NCBI GenBank assembly: GCA_006954405.1
Contig: LVVQ01000001.1
Location: forward strand, 682,001-746,000
DNA length: 64,000 nucleotides
Source: Candidatus Methanarcanum hacksteinii
GTDB lineage: Archaea > Thermoplasmatota > Thermoplasmata > Methanomassiliicoccales > Methanomethylophilaceae
Direction: 5' to 3'
The position numbers and the translations under genes are program-made. Below, one piece after another: positions 17,273 through 26,200 of this stretch (its first letter is position 1; each line of letters opens with the position of its first letter). The notes under the pieces are model-generated. The model searched no databases. It had not been told where the DNA came from and was given only the letters and a program-made list of their open reading frames with translations.

Positions 17273-17369
17273 GAGTTTACCACAACAAAAATCGCGACCA
17301 TATCTCTGTAGTAAACGCATAATAAAAAAACTACCGCGAATTGCATAGAGTTTTTGTTGTGGTAATCTC
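17273..17369. repeat. 97-base element with 19-base inverted ends and nested hairpins
   Basis: The ends GAGTTTACCACAACAAAAA (17273-17291) and its inverse (17351-17369) match at 18 of 19 positions. Inside, TCGCG (17292-17296) pairs with CGCGA (17335-17339), and GTAGT (17308-17312) with ACTAC (17330-17334). The whole could fold into one long hairpin. It may be a structured RNA or a small palindromic mobile-element relic. The surrounding 17141-17580 contains no convincing gene. Confidence 0.5.
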
Positions 17370-17387
17370 AGAAAAAGTAAAAGGTTT

Positions 17388-17406
17388 CAGCCAGATGAAC
17401 TGGCTG
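17388..17406. other. small perfect hairpin
   Basis: CAGCCAG and CTGGCTG form a perfect 7-base stem around the loop ATGAA. No T-run follows, so it is not a clear terminator. It lies between the 97-base element and the short ORF at 17437, and may belong to the same transcribed leader. Confidence 0.35.
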
Positions 17407-17436
17407 TTAAGCCGTTTACAATTAGAGGTGCAAAAA

Positions 17437-17499
17437 ATGATATCAGCAAAGGTAACTGTATCAGATTTGCATATGTTATCACGAGTTCCTAGGGTTTAA
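17437..17499 (+). CDS. possible 20-codon ORF with a good ribosome-binding site
   Basis: An ATG preceded by GAGGTG at 7-base spacing opens a 20-residue frame beginning MISAKVTVSD and ending in TAA. I do not recognise the peptide. It could be a leader peptide, the remains of a longer gene, or chance. It lies 115 bases before tbp on the same strand. Confidence 0.2.
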   Translation: MISAKVTVSDLHMLSRVPRV

Positions 17500-17614
17500 A
17501 GATTACTCATTGTACACAAATCCTACTCGTTTCTGAAGTTGTGAGAAGCGAATCTTTGAGCAGTGATGGAAAGTCTTTTAAATACTTTATATATAGAGGA
17601 GCCAAGGTGAATTG

Positions 17615-18163
17615 ATGGCTAAAATGAACATCGAGAATGTTGTAGCATCTACATCGCTCGGACAGGAACTTGATCTGAACGCAATCGAGGATGCACTTGA
17701 TGGAGCAGAATACAATCCTCAGCAGTTCCCTGGACTTGTATACAGGCTCAAGGAACCCAAGACTGCAACACTTCTCTTCAGAAGCGGAAAGGTCGTATGT
17801 ACAGGCGCTAAGAGTCTGGATGACGTCAAGGTAGCTATCGGAAAGGTAAAGGAAGATCTTAAGAAAGCTAAGATCGAGATCGCGATCGATCCGAAGATCG
17901 AGGTACAGAACATCGTAGCCTCTTCCGACCTTGAGCAGGAGATCAACCTTAACACGGTCGCCATCACACTTGGATTGGAGAAGGTCGAGTACGAGCCGGA
18001 GCAGTTCCCTGGACTTGTATACAGGCTGGATTCACCCAAAGTGGTCGTCCTTCTGTTCGGATCGGGCAAGATGGTCTGTACAGGCGCGAAGGTCCCCGAG
18101 GACGTCGTACGTGCAGTACAGAAGATCGCTGCAGAACTCAGGTCCGCAAGTTTGATGTCGTAA
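17615..18163 (+). CDS. tbp: TATA-binding protein
   Basis: The 182-aa protein consists of the two direct TBP repeats (about residues 5-90 and 96-180), each with the hallmark QFPGLVYRL followed by a strand and G(S)GK(M/V)VCTGAK. It binds the TATA box with TFB to start RNA polymerase. The ATG at 17615 follows AAGGTGA; a TTG one codon upstream is less likely. AT-rich sequence at 17577-17594 (TTTAAATACTTTATATAT) is the probable promoter. It is the clearest single marker that the window is archaeal. Confidence 0.97.
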   Translation: MAKMNIENVVASTSLGQELDLNAIEDALDGAEYNPQQFPGLVYRLKEPKTATLLFRSGKVVCTGAKSLDDVKVAIGKVKEDLKKAKIEIAIDPKIEVQNIVASSDLEQEINLNTVAITLGLEKVEYEPEQFPGLVYRLDSPKVVVLLFGSGKMVCTGAKVPEDVVRAVQKIAAELRSASLMS

Positions 18164-18238
18164 GCACATAACTCAAACCATTTCAAACAAACACCCTTCC
18201 TTTATTCTATTAATATACGTTCTTCAATAGGTCATAGC

Positions 18239-19144
18239 ATGTTGTTCGATGACGTCCTCAGTTCCATCGGGAATACGCCGTTGATAAGATTGAATAGGCT
18301 GACCGAAGGCATGGGTTCTGAGGTCTATGTGAAGGTCGAAGGCAAGAATCCTGCCGGTTCCATCAAGGACAGGGCCGCATTATCCATGATAGAGGATGCG
18401 GTCGCCAGAGGCGTGTTGGAGGAAGGAGGCACGGTCATCGAGCCCACATCAGGCAACACAGGCATCGGATTGTGCATGGTATGCGCTGTACGCGGATACA
18501 AGGCAGTGATAATCATGCCCGACACCATGAGCAAGGAGAGGATCTCGCTGATGAAAGCGTATGGTGCGGAGGTCATACTCACCCCCGGCAAGGACGGTAT
18601 GGCTGGAGCAGTCTCTGAAGCAGAGAGGATAGCTGAGGAGAGAGGAGGCATCATCGCAGGTCAATTCGATAATCCTGCGAATCCAAGAGCTCACGTTGTA
18701 GGTACAGCGAAGGAGATATTGAATGATCTGCCGGATGTGGATTACGTGGTCGCAGGCATAGGTACCGGAGGTACGGCCACCGGAATCGGGGAAGGATTCA
18801 AGCTCTACTCATCGAACGCGAAGGTCGTTGGGGTTGAGCCTGCGGAGAGTCCGCTCATCACAGAGGGGAGATCGGGCCCGCATAAGATACAGGGGATAGG
18901 CGCGAACTTCATCCCTGGAAACTATCTTGAGGAATACATCGACAGGGTCGTTACAGTGAAAGGTGACGATTCCATAGAGATGACGAGAAGATTGGCTAGA
19001 GAGGAAGGTATCCTGGCAGGGATATCCTCTGGTGCAGCCGTGTTCGCGGCATTGGAGATCGCTTCGAAGGAAGAAGGGAAGAAGATCGTAGCGATCCTGC
19101 CGGACGTGGGTGACAGATATTTAAGTACGGGCATATTTGACTGA
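18239..19144 (+). CDS. cysK: cysteine synthase (O-acetylserine sulfhydrylase)
   Basis: The 301-aa PLP enzyme makes cysteine from O-acetylserine and sulfide. The Schiff-base lysine lies in NPAGSIKDRAA (about residue 41); the substrate loop PTSGNTGIG and the phosphate-binding run GIGTGGTATG are intact, and the C-terminal LPDVGDRYLST is typical. cysE follows 10 bases later, so the pair supplies and uses O-acetylserine in one operon. Length and motifs are normal. Cystathionine beta-synthase-type activity is a less likely alternative given cysE. Confidence 0.93.
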   Translation: MLFDDVLSSIGNTPLIRLNRLTEGMGSEVYVKVEGKNPAGSIKDRAALSMIEDAVARGVLEEGGTVIEPTSGNTGIGLCMVCAVRGYKAVIIMPDTMSKERISLMKAYGAEVILTPGKDGMAGAVSEAERIAEERGGIIAGQFDNPANPRAHVVGTAKEILNDLPDVDYVVAGIGTGGTATGIGEGFKLYSSNAKVVGVEPAESPLITEGRSGPHKIQGIGANFIPGNYLEEYIDRVVTVKGDDSIEMTRRLAREEGILAGISSGAAVFAALEIASKEEGKKIVAILPDVGDRYLSTGIFD

Positions 19145-19154
19145 GTTGATTTAC

Positions 19155-19802
19155 ATGAAGATACGCGATGACGATCTTGCAGCAGTAATGGAATGCGATC
19201 CATCTGTAACGGATAAAGAGGAAGCGATCGAGTTCCACATGGGTTTGCATGTAGTTTCGATGTACAGGGAATCCCATGAGTTGTGGCTGCAGGGAAAGAA
19301 GGAAGAGGCTCTGAGGATCAATTATGAATGTCATAGCAAATGCGGTGCGGACATCCATCCTGGTGCGACCATCGGCAATAGTTTCTTCATAGATCACGCG
19401 ACAGGCATCGTGATAGGCGAGACCACAATAATAGGCGATCATGTGATGATCTATCAGGGTGTGACGCTTGGCGGTGTATCCACAAGTAAAGGCAAGAGGC
19501 ACCCGACCATTGGCAACAACGTGGTCATAGGTACGGGCGCTATCGTATTGGGTAATATAACGATAGGTAACAACGTGCGTATCGGTGCAGGGTCCGTTGT
19601 ATTGAAGGACATACCAGACGATTCGACTGTCGTTGGAGTGCCCGGAGAGATCGTCAAGCACAAAGGGGTCAGCATGAGGAATGAGCTTGATCACAGCGAC
19701 CTTCCAGATCCCGTGAAGGACGAGATAGAATCCCTCAAAAAAGAAATTCAAGAACTCAAGGAAAAACTGTCTGGACTGAAGGGTTCTGGCGGATGTCGAT
19801 AA
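19155..19802 (+). CDS. cysE: serine O-acetyltransferase
   Basis: This 215-aa acyltransferase makes O-acetylserine from serine and acetyl-CoA for CysK just upstream. The C-terminal half is a left-handed beta-helix of hexapeptide repeats (IHPGATIGNSFFIDHATGIVIG and following), with the active-site His in FIDHATG and the conserved GVTLGG turn. A TTG upstream (19137) would overlap cysK; the ATG at 19155 avoids this. The last 30 residues are Lys/Glu-rich and helical (ESLKKEIQELKEKL), probably a short coiled coil, in the region that in other CysE proteins binds CysK. Confidence 0.92.
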   Translation: MKIRDDDLAAVMECDPSVTDKEEAIEFHMGLHVVSMYRESHELWLQGKKEEALRINYECHSKCGADIHPGATIGNSFFIDHATGIVIGETTIIGDHVMIYQGVTLGGVSTSKGKRHPTIGNNVVIGTGAIVLGNITIGNNVRIGAGSVVLKDIPDDSTVVGVPGEIVKHKGVSMRNELDHSDLPDPVKDEIESLKKEIQELKEKLSGLKGSGGCR

Positions 19803-19859
19803 AACATTTAAGCTATAGCATTCATGGTATTTCACTGACATTAGTCAAGGAGGAATTAC

Positions 19860-21140
19860 ATGGATGCAAAAAATCGCAAGGCATTCTTCGCTATCGTCGC
19901 AGCATTGATGATGCTGTGTGTGGTGGCATTGCCTATAGCATCTGTGAATGATGATGCGTCAGGAGATTCTCTGATTGCATCACCAGGTTACACAGATTAT
20001 AAGGAGACGTCGATCGACGGCGTATTCGGAAGTTTAGATTCGATGGATGACAGCATGAAATCCATCATCGAAGAGATCTTCAAGATGCTCGGTATCGATG
20101 AGGAGTCCCTCGAAGAGTTCGTCGAGATGATTGAGAGTTTCGTCAAGGACAGTGGACTTGAGGGAGCTTTCGATTGGAAATCGATGATCAGCTTCAAGAA
20201 AGAATTCGCAGCAGTTGAAGAGATCAACGAAGTGAAGGTCATCAAGGCTGGAGAAACAGCGAATATCAGCGAGAAAGCTGGAAAATGTGCAAACCTCAAG
20301 TTCACAGGTGAAGGTAAGTACGTCATCGAGAAGGGCGGATCACTTTTAGTTGGGATGATGTTCAAACTTCAGGGTAGCGGAACCATCATCGAGATGAAAG
20401 AGGGTTCACTCATCAAATTCACGAACACAGCAAAAGGATTCGAAGTACCTTCGGATATGAACATCGTGCTCAACGGAACGTACGAATCGTACGTTGAATC
20501 CTCTAAATCCCTTGGTCTGAGTGACATAGGGAGTTTAGGTGATTTATTCGAATCGCTTTTTGAATCAGAGGCAGATGTTAAGGTAAAACTCTATTCGGAT
20601 CTCAATGGAACAATCAGCATCGGCGATATGAAAATCGTTGGCGATAAAGATCCCGAATTGAATTTTGAACTTGATTTGAGTGTTAAAATCAATAAGGTAA
20701 AACAAGATGATAAGGAATCAAGCGTTACCGATATCAATGGTTCATTTAAAGCATCAATTAATTTTGCATCACTTGTAGTAACAGATGGCGATAAATCATC
20801 AAAGATCGAGAATTTCGAAATAAGTGTATCTGCAAAAATCAACAATGCTGATGGTGTTAATTTTGAATGCAAAGTAGGTGCTAGCATTGTTACGCCCAAC
20901 AACGTATCTGCATCGATCAATGCAGAACTCTCTGGAAATGGAACATTCGATGAAGAAGCAGGGAAGGCATCATTAAGCCTAAAGGCTAAACTCAATGTCG
21001 CTGCAAAGGATAACGATTCAGAGTTCAAGATTGCAACAGAATGCAATATGGAAGGAAAGTTGGAGAATGGCACCATAACGGCCAAACTCAATCTCAAGGT
21101 AACAGAATTGATGTTACCGATGATCGAGGCTAAAGCGTAG
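19860..21140 (+). pseudogene. surface protein, N-terminal part (reading frame broken at 21140)
   Basis: This 426-aa frame starts with a signal peptide (KAFFAIVAALMMLCVVALPIA) after AGGAGG, then long beta-rich, Lys/Asp-rich repeats. It ends at TAG without a membrane anchor. The next frame, offset by two bases, begins within 3 bases, lacks a signal peptide and ends in a C-terminal helix. Together they would make one secreted, membrane-anchored protein of about 970 aa. The reading frames overlap by only seven bases, which points to a single frameshift in one gene (mutation, sequencing error or slippage at AAAGCG). The middle (20500-21000) is AT-richer than its neighbours. Function unknown, probably cell-surface. 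Confidence 0.65.
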
Positions 21141-21142
21141 AG

Positions 21143-22783
21143 ATGGAACTTCAACTGAAAGGAAGTGTTGAGGATTTCAAAGATGATGAGATCTCCGATC
21201 TTATCGTATCTTCATACGCAAAAGCTGACAGAATAAAGGTCACTGACCTCAAGACCATAACGGTTGAGGCATCCAACGTTATACTGACGGCAGATGTCGC
21301 AAACAAATCACCTAAGGCTGTCATCGATGTAGGTTCATTGAAAGTCTATGGAAGCACATCGACAGCAGGAACAATCGCCGTCAGTGGAAGCGATCTCAAG
21401 ATCACCGCCGAATTGGAAAACGACAAAACAAGGATCGAGGGAAAGAAATTGGATATGAATGTGGCGCCTGTAACAGCGGCTGAATGCACATTCGTTGCCA
21501 ATGATTTCGCATTCGAGATGGACGACGACAAATACACATTCGTGAAGGGTTCATTTGATCTGAAGAATCTGACCATCAGGGGATTCGATGTCGAGATCCA
21601 AAAGGATGCAAAACTTAATGCAGAGAATTTCAGAATAATGTATGATTCTGATTTCCTCATTTCGTCCGATAACATGAATGTCAACGGTACATTCAAGATC
21701 TATCCCGACTGTGAATACAAATACGGAGGATGTTACGTAGAGGTCGATAAGAAGAGTCTGGGTCTGCTTGTTGTCAGCATCAAATCAGGATCACAGGAAT
21801 TCCTGATCGAACCTCTCGAAGGTTTCAAATTGGTCGAACCAAAGGATGGACTCGCATACACTGTAAGTGAGGAGGATGGCTATGGCAGGTTCGTGGACGC
21901 CGTACCCACTGGAAAGCTCATCGCAAATGGAGAGCTCAGGCCGTACTATCTCACAGTCAATGGTGAGAAGAAAGAAGTGGAGTATGAGAATTTGATAGAA
22001 CTTCCGAAAGCCCCTGAGGCTATGGACGGTTTCAAATTCTACGCGTGGACCGACGGATACGAGATGTTCGGCGAGGGTGAGAACATGAAGATGCCTGCAA
22101 GGGATGTCGTCATAACCGCACTTTGGACTGAGATCGGTCAAATGACTGAAGCTGACAAGAAATACATGATCAGCAGTGATTCCGATTCCATCCAGATCAA
22201 CGGAGAGGATCTCAACGAAGCCATCACAAAACTTAGAGCTAAAGCCGTCGATCAGTTGGAGATCAAGTCTGGAACATCAAAGATCGCATTTGATGACAAG
22301 TCTGCAGAGGTACTTGCTAAATTCACCGAGAGTGGATTCTCAGTCACCATCAAACAGGCAGATAGCAACGCACTCGACGAGAAGTTGACCTATGCTGTCG
22401 GTAACGGTGCATTGTTCAGGATCGATCTCACAAACGGCGTGGATTCAGTACATGAGATCGGTGGCGTTGCTAAAGTGACGGTCATATACGACCTCAAAGA
22501 AGGAGGACAGAACGTTGCCGATTTGAAGGTGTTCTACTACAAGGACGGTTCTGTAGAGAATGTCGACTGCACAGCTGTCGACCTTGGAAACGGCAAAGCA
22601 GAGGTCACCATGGAACTTACACACTTCTCTGACTACATAGTCAAAGAGCAGGTGATGGAGGTCATGAGTGACAACGACAGTGGTGACAACGGCATGTCCG
22701 TCGGTGTCACGGCAGGTATCATAGCTGCTGTGATTATCGCGATAGCTGTCATCGCCTTCATAGCCGTAAAGAGGAAAGGCTGA
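21143..22783 (+). pseudogene. surface protein, C-terminal part with membrane anchor
   Basis: This 546-aa frame continues the protein above. It carries beta-rich repeats, a stretch resembling Listeria-Bacteroides repeats (FKFYAWTDGYEMFGEG then DVVITALWTEIG, about residues 290-335), a domain around residues 340-510, and a C-terminal transmembrane helix with a basic tail (IIAAVIIAIAVIAFIAVKRKG). It has no signal peptide and no clear ribosome-binding site at proper distance from its ATG, so independent translation is doubtful. If the break is a sequencing error, 19860-22783 is a single intact surface protein. A strong terminator follows. Confidence 0.65.
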
Positions 22784-22792
22784 GAATAAACA

Positions 22793-22812
22793 GAGGAGGG
22801 TGGCCCCTCCTC
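22793..22812 (+). terminator. hairpin terminator after the surface protein
   Basis: GAGGAGGG and CCCCTCCTC pair around TGG directly after the stop, followed by T-rich sequence. Confidence 0.7.
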
Positions 22813-22879
22813 TTTAACATCTTTTTTCACTCATCGTTCACTCGATATAATTATAATAAACCGAACGTTACCTGGAATC

Positions 22880-24295
22880 ATGTCCTTGGTCATCCATAAT
22901 ACGCTCACGAACAAGAAAGAGGAATTCGTACCGATCGAGAAAGGAAAGGTCAAGATGTACGTTTGCGGTGTGACCGTGTATGATGACATACACATGGGTC
23001 ATGCCAGGAGTATGATCGTTTTCGACATGGTCGCGAAATACCTCAGATACAGAGGGTATGACGTCACACATGTGACAAACTTCACGGATGTGGATGACAA
23101 GATCATAACAAGGGCTGCAGAGAAGGGTATGGAACCTCTTGAACTTTCCAAGATGTACATCGACAGATACTTCCAAGAGATAGAGAAGCTCGGCATCGGA
23201 AGGGCAGACATCTATCCTAAGGCCAGCGAGAGCATGGGCGACATCATCGAGATGTGCAAGGAGATCATCGATAACGGATACGGATACGTTACATCAGATG
23301 GTAGCGTATACTTCTCGGTGGAGAAGGCGAAGAGTTTCGGTTGTCTTACCAACAAGACGTTGAAGGACATGATGTCCACAGGGCGTATCGCCAATGATGA
23401 ACAGAAGAGGAACCCATTGGATTTCGCCATATGGAAGGCTGCGAAACCTGGAGAGATATCATGGGATTCTCCATGGGGTAAAGGAAGACCGGGATGGCAT
23501 ATCGAGTGCTCCGCAATGATAAGACATCACCTCGGAAAGAGGATAGACATACACGGCGGAGGCAATGACCTCATATTCCCTCACCATGAGAACGAGATCC
23601 TTCAGACAGAAGCAGTCACCGGAGAGCCGTTGGCCAATTATTGGATGCACAATGGAATGCTTCAGGTCAAGGGCAAAGGCATGACAAAAGAAGAGAAGAT
23701 GTCAAAATCATTAGGCAACTTCTTCAGAGTATGCGATGTCGCCGAGAGGTACGACAGACAGACCATCAGGTTCTATTTCCTCAGTACACACTACATGAGT
23801 CCATTGATCTATGGGGAGGAAGGATTCGAACTCGCATCGTCCTCACTCAAGAGGATATGGAATAACTATCGTGAGTTGCAGGCATATGTCCGCGATTCTG
23901 ATGGGATCGATGATGCTGATGAGCTCATAGCATCATCCAAGGATGATTTCATCGGTGCGATGGATGATGATTTCAACACACCTGATGCGATCAAGGTGTT
24001 CTTCAACGTAGCTACCGCAAGCAACAAGATGATTGCTGACAGATCCCTTTCCAAGAAGGGTGCAGAGAATATAATGGAGATGCTGAGGGGATTCGATAAG
24101 GTATTCGGTATCCTTCCTGAGGATGAATCCTCCGATGACAGTATGGATTCTGTGATGCAGATCCTCATGGATGTGCGTACGGAGCTCAGAAAACGCAAGG
24201 CATACGATCTTGCGGATATGATAAGGGACAGACTCACAGACGCTGGAATCCAATTGGAGGATTCTTCGGACGGTATGAAATGGAAGAAGATCTGA
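22880..24295 (+). CDS. cysS: cysteinyl-tRNA synthetase
   Basis: The 471-aa class I synthetase charges tRNA-Cys. The HIGH-type motif is HMGHARS (about residues 35-41), preceded by the zinc-ligand Cys in YVCGVTVYD, with GWHIECSAM further on and the KMSKS motif intact (KMSKSLGN). Length is normal for the family. Its presence means this archaeon need not depend on the SepRS/SepCysS route. The last 16 bases overlap the radical SAM gene, so both are probably co-transcribed. tRNA-Cys(GCA) itself lies at 63349-63422. Confidence 0.95.
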   Translation: MSLVIHNTLTNKKEEFVPIEKGKVKMYVCGVTVYDDIHMGHARSMIVFDMVAKYLRYRGYDVTHVTNFTDVDDKIITRAAEKGMEPLELSKMYIDRYFQEIEKLGIGRADIYPKASESMGDIIEMCKEIIDNGYGYVTSDGSVYFSVEKAKSFGCLTNKTLKDMMSTGRIANDEQKRNPLDFAIWKAAKPGEISWDSPWGKGRPGWHIECSAMIRHHLGKRIDIHGGGNDLIFPHHENEILQTEAVTGEPLANYWMHNGMLQVKGKGMTKEEKMSKSLGNFFRVCDVAERYDRQTIRFYFLSTHYMSPLIYGEEGFELASSSLKRIWNNYRELQAYVRDSDGIDDADELIASSKDDFIGAMDDDFNTPDAIKVFFNVATASNKMIADRSLSKKGAENIMEMLRGFDKVFGILPEDESSDDSMDSVMQILMDVRTELRKRKAYDLADMIRDRLTDAGIQLEDSSDGMKWKKI

Positions 24296-25290
24296 CGCTT
24301 AAGAAAGCAAGATTCATCCTAGCAGATTTGGTGCAGGTTCCAGAGGGTGCATCACCTCCAGTCCGCATCTCCAATTCGACTGCTGGGCCGGGTGCTGGAA
24401 GTTCTTCCATCGTCATCTCGTTCAATGGGATGCGTGTGAAAAAAGGCATCTCCACAGCGGAATCCCCGTTCAAGATGTCCGATGATTTCGACAAGGTCAC
24501 AGTCGATGGGAAGGATTTCCTTGACGTGAAGGTGGAGCCTGTCTGTTACCATTGCCCTGATCAGGCATTCTTCAATCTCGATGAGAGATGCATGTATCAT
24601 TGTATCTATTGCGCATCCCCCTTATTGGATCATAATAAGGCGAAATCCCTGACTGCGGAGAGGATGGTAGATATGATCAGAGCGAATGGTCATGTGAAGG
24701 CCATCGCCATAACGAGCGGGGTGTACGAGAGCGTACAATCCACGATCGATCGTATGGTCGAATGCGTGAGATACCTTCACAACGAATTCCCTGAACTTCC
24801 GATAGGGGTTGAACCATATGTCGACGATCATGAACAGATCGATGCTCTGAAGGATGCAGGCGCAACGGAGATCAAGATCAATTGCGAGGCCGCCAGGAAG
24901 GATATCTTCATGAAGGTATGTCCCGAACTCGATCAGGATAATATCATCGATATGTTGTCTTATGCCGTGAAGATCTTTGGTAAGGGTAAGGTCGCATCGA
25001 ACATAATCGTCGGTCTTGGAGAATCCGATGATGATGTGACATCCTTAGTGAAGAGGCTCGCTGAATTGGGCATAACTGCGGGATTAAGGCCATTGAAACT
25101 CAATGGATTCGTGAAAGAACAATTCATCGAGAAGATGGGATATATCGCACCGAACACTCCAGAGAGGCTCGTGGATCTTGCCAAGAAGCAGAAATCCATA
25201 TTCGAGAACTACGGTCTTTCACCCAAGACGTTCGATACCATGTGCTTCAGATGCACATGTTGCGATATCGTACCGTTCATTGACCTCTGA
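24280..25290 (+). CDS. radical SAM protein, function unassigned
   Basis: The 336-aa protein has the CX3CX2C cluster motif as C104, C108 and C111 (CMYHCIYC) for a 4Fe-4S cluster that cleaves S-adenosylmethionine. A CX2C pair at residues 89-92 and a cysteine group at the C-terminus (CFRCTCC) may bind zinc or a second cluster. The barrel looks complete (GVEPYVDDHEQIDALKDAGATEIKIN). The start overlaps cysS; a later start would cut into the N-terminal domain of about 85 residues, which I do not recognise. It meets the tRNA thiolase gene tail to tail with a 14-base overlap. Substrate unknown. Confidence 0.75.
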   Translation: MEEDLTLKKARFILADLVQVPEGASPPVRISNSTAGPGAGSSSIVISFNGMRVKKGISTAESPFKMSDDFDKVTVDGKDFLDVKVEPVCYHCPDQAFFNLDERCMYHCIYCASPLLDHNKAKSLTAERMVDMIRANGHVKAIAITSGVYESVQSTIDRMVECVRYLHNEFPELPIGVEPYVDDHEQIDALKDAGATEIKINCEAARKDIFMKVCPELDQDNIIDMLSYAVKIFGKGKVASNIIVGLGESDDDVTSLVKRLAELGITAGLRPLKLNGFVKEQFIEKMGYIAPNTPERLVDLAKKQKSIFENYGLSPKTFDTMCFRCTCCDIVPFIDL

Positions 25291-26200
25291 TCTTACGCTT
25301 CATGTACTCGGAGAGTTCGCACGCTTTGCATTTTTTCCCCAACGTAGGTTCGCCGCATTCGCATTCATGCAGTTCAGCCGCTTTGAAGTTATCAGTCAGC
25401 ATAGGATACAATTGATCATACGATGAGAGTATGCTGAATTTAGAACCTGGGGATCTGGACTCGAGTTCGTCCACGATTCCGCGGTATTGATTCCTGAGGG
25501 CCTCTTTCCAATATGGGCAGGTCTGATCATGGAATTTCAGGCCCGATACGATGGCATACAATAACGATTCCTTCTCAGAGACCATCCTGAGCGGTATGAA
25601 TCTTGGTATCAGTCCGGGTTGTATCCTCTTATGGGGCCCCAATCTTGCCAATCTCTCGATGTCCCCCCTCACGAAGTTCATCATTATGGATTGACTCATG
25701 TCGTCGAGATTATGTCCTGTCGCAAGATATGTAGCACCTATCTCATTCGCTACGGTGTTCATACATTTCCTTCTGAACACCCCGCAATATGTGCACGGAC
25801 TATTCTCGCCACTGAGCGGTGCGACATCATCCATCGTAAGGTCGAACATATCCGAGAACGATATCAGATGGAATGTGATGTCATTCTGATCGCAGAATTC
25901 CTTCACTATCCCTATGCTCGACGGCCTGTATCCTTCGATACCCTCGTCGATCGTTATGCAATGGATCTCCAGGTCATGCCTGTCCTTGAATATATCGTGG
26001 ATCAGTTTCAACGTCACCATCGAGTCTTTTCCGCCAGAGACTGCTACTGCGATCTTGTCACCGGGATGGAGGTTGATCTGCTTACGTATCTCGCGTTTCA
26101 CCTTCTTCTCGATGTATGACATGAAATGGTGCGCACAGAGATGTGCACCATTGTATCTTATGAAAGTGACGGCATCATATCCGCAGAGGTCGCATTTCAT
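25277..26200 (-). CDS. tRNA 2-thiolation enzyme, TtuA/Ncs6 family
   Basis: The 307-aa protein is a PP-loop ATP pyrophosphatase with motif AVSGGKDS (near residues 52-59), an N-terminal zinc ribbon (CDLC...CAHH), central cysteines in PCTYCGVFRRKC, and a C-terminal zinc finger (CECGEPTLGKKCKAC). These are features of TtuA/Ncs6, which adenylate and thiolate uridine in tRNA. The central Cys pair fits an iron-sulfur-dependent mechanism. The ATG overlaps the stop of the Orc1/Cdc6 gene as ATGA, so the two are expressed together. Confidence 0.88.
   Translation of the reverse strand: MKCDLCGYDAVTFIRYNGAHLCAHHFMSYIEKKVKREIRKQINLHPGDKIAVAVSGGKDSMVTLKLIHDIFKDRHDLEIHCITIDEGIEGYRPSSIGIVKEFCDQNDITFHLISFSDMFDLTMDDVAPLSGENSPCTYCGVFRRKCMNTVANEIGATYLATGHNLDDMSQSIMMNFVRGDIERLARLGPHKRIQPGLIPRFIPLRMVSEKESLLYAIVSGLKFHDQTCPYWKEALRNQYRGIVDELESRSPGSKFSILSSYDQLYPMLTDNFKAAELHECECGEPTLGKKCKACELSEYMKRKIRGQ

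Noticed and set aside
21138..21155. Pyrrolysine read-through of the TAG ending the first surface-protein frame
   Set aside because: Reading through TAG adds only five residues before a TGA and does not enter the second frame, so a frameshift explains the break better.
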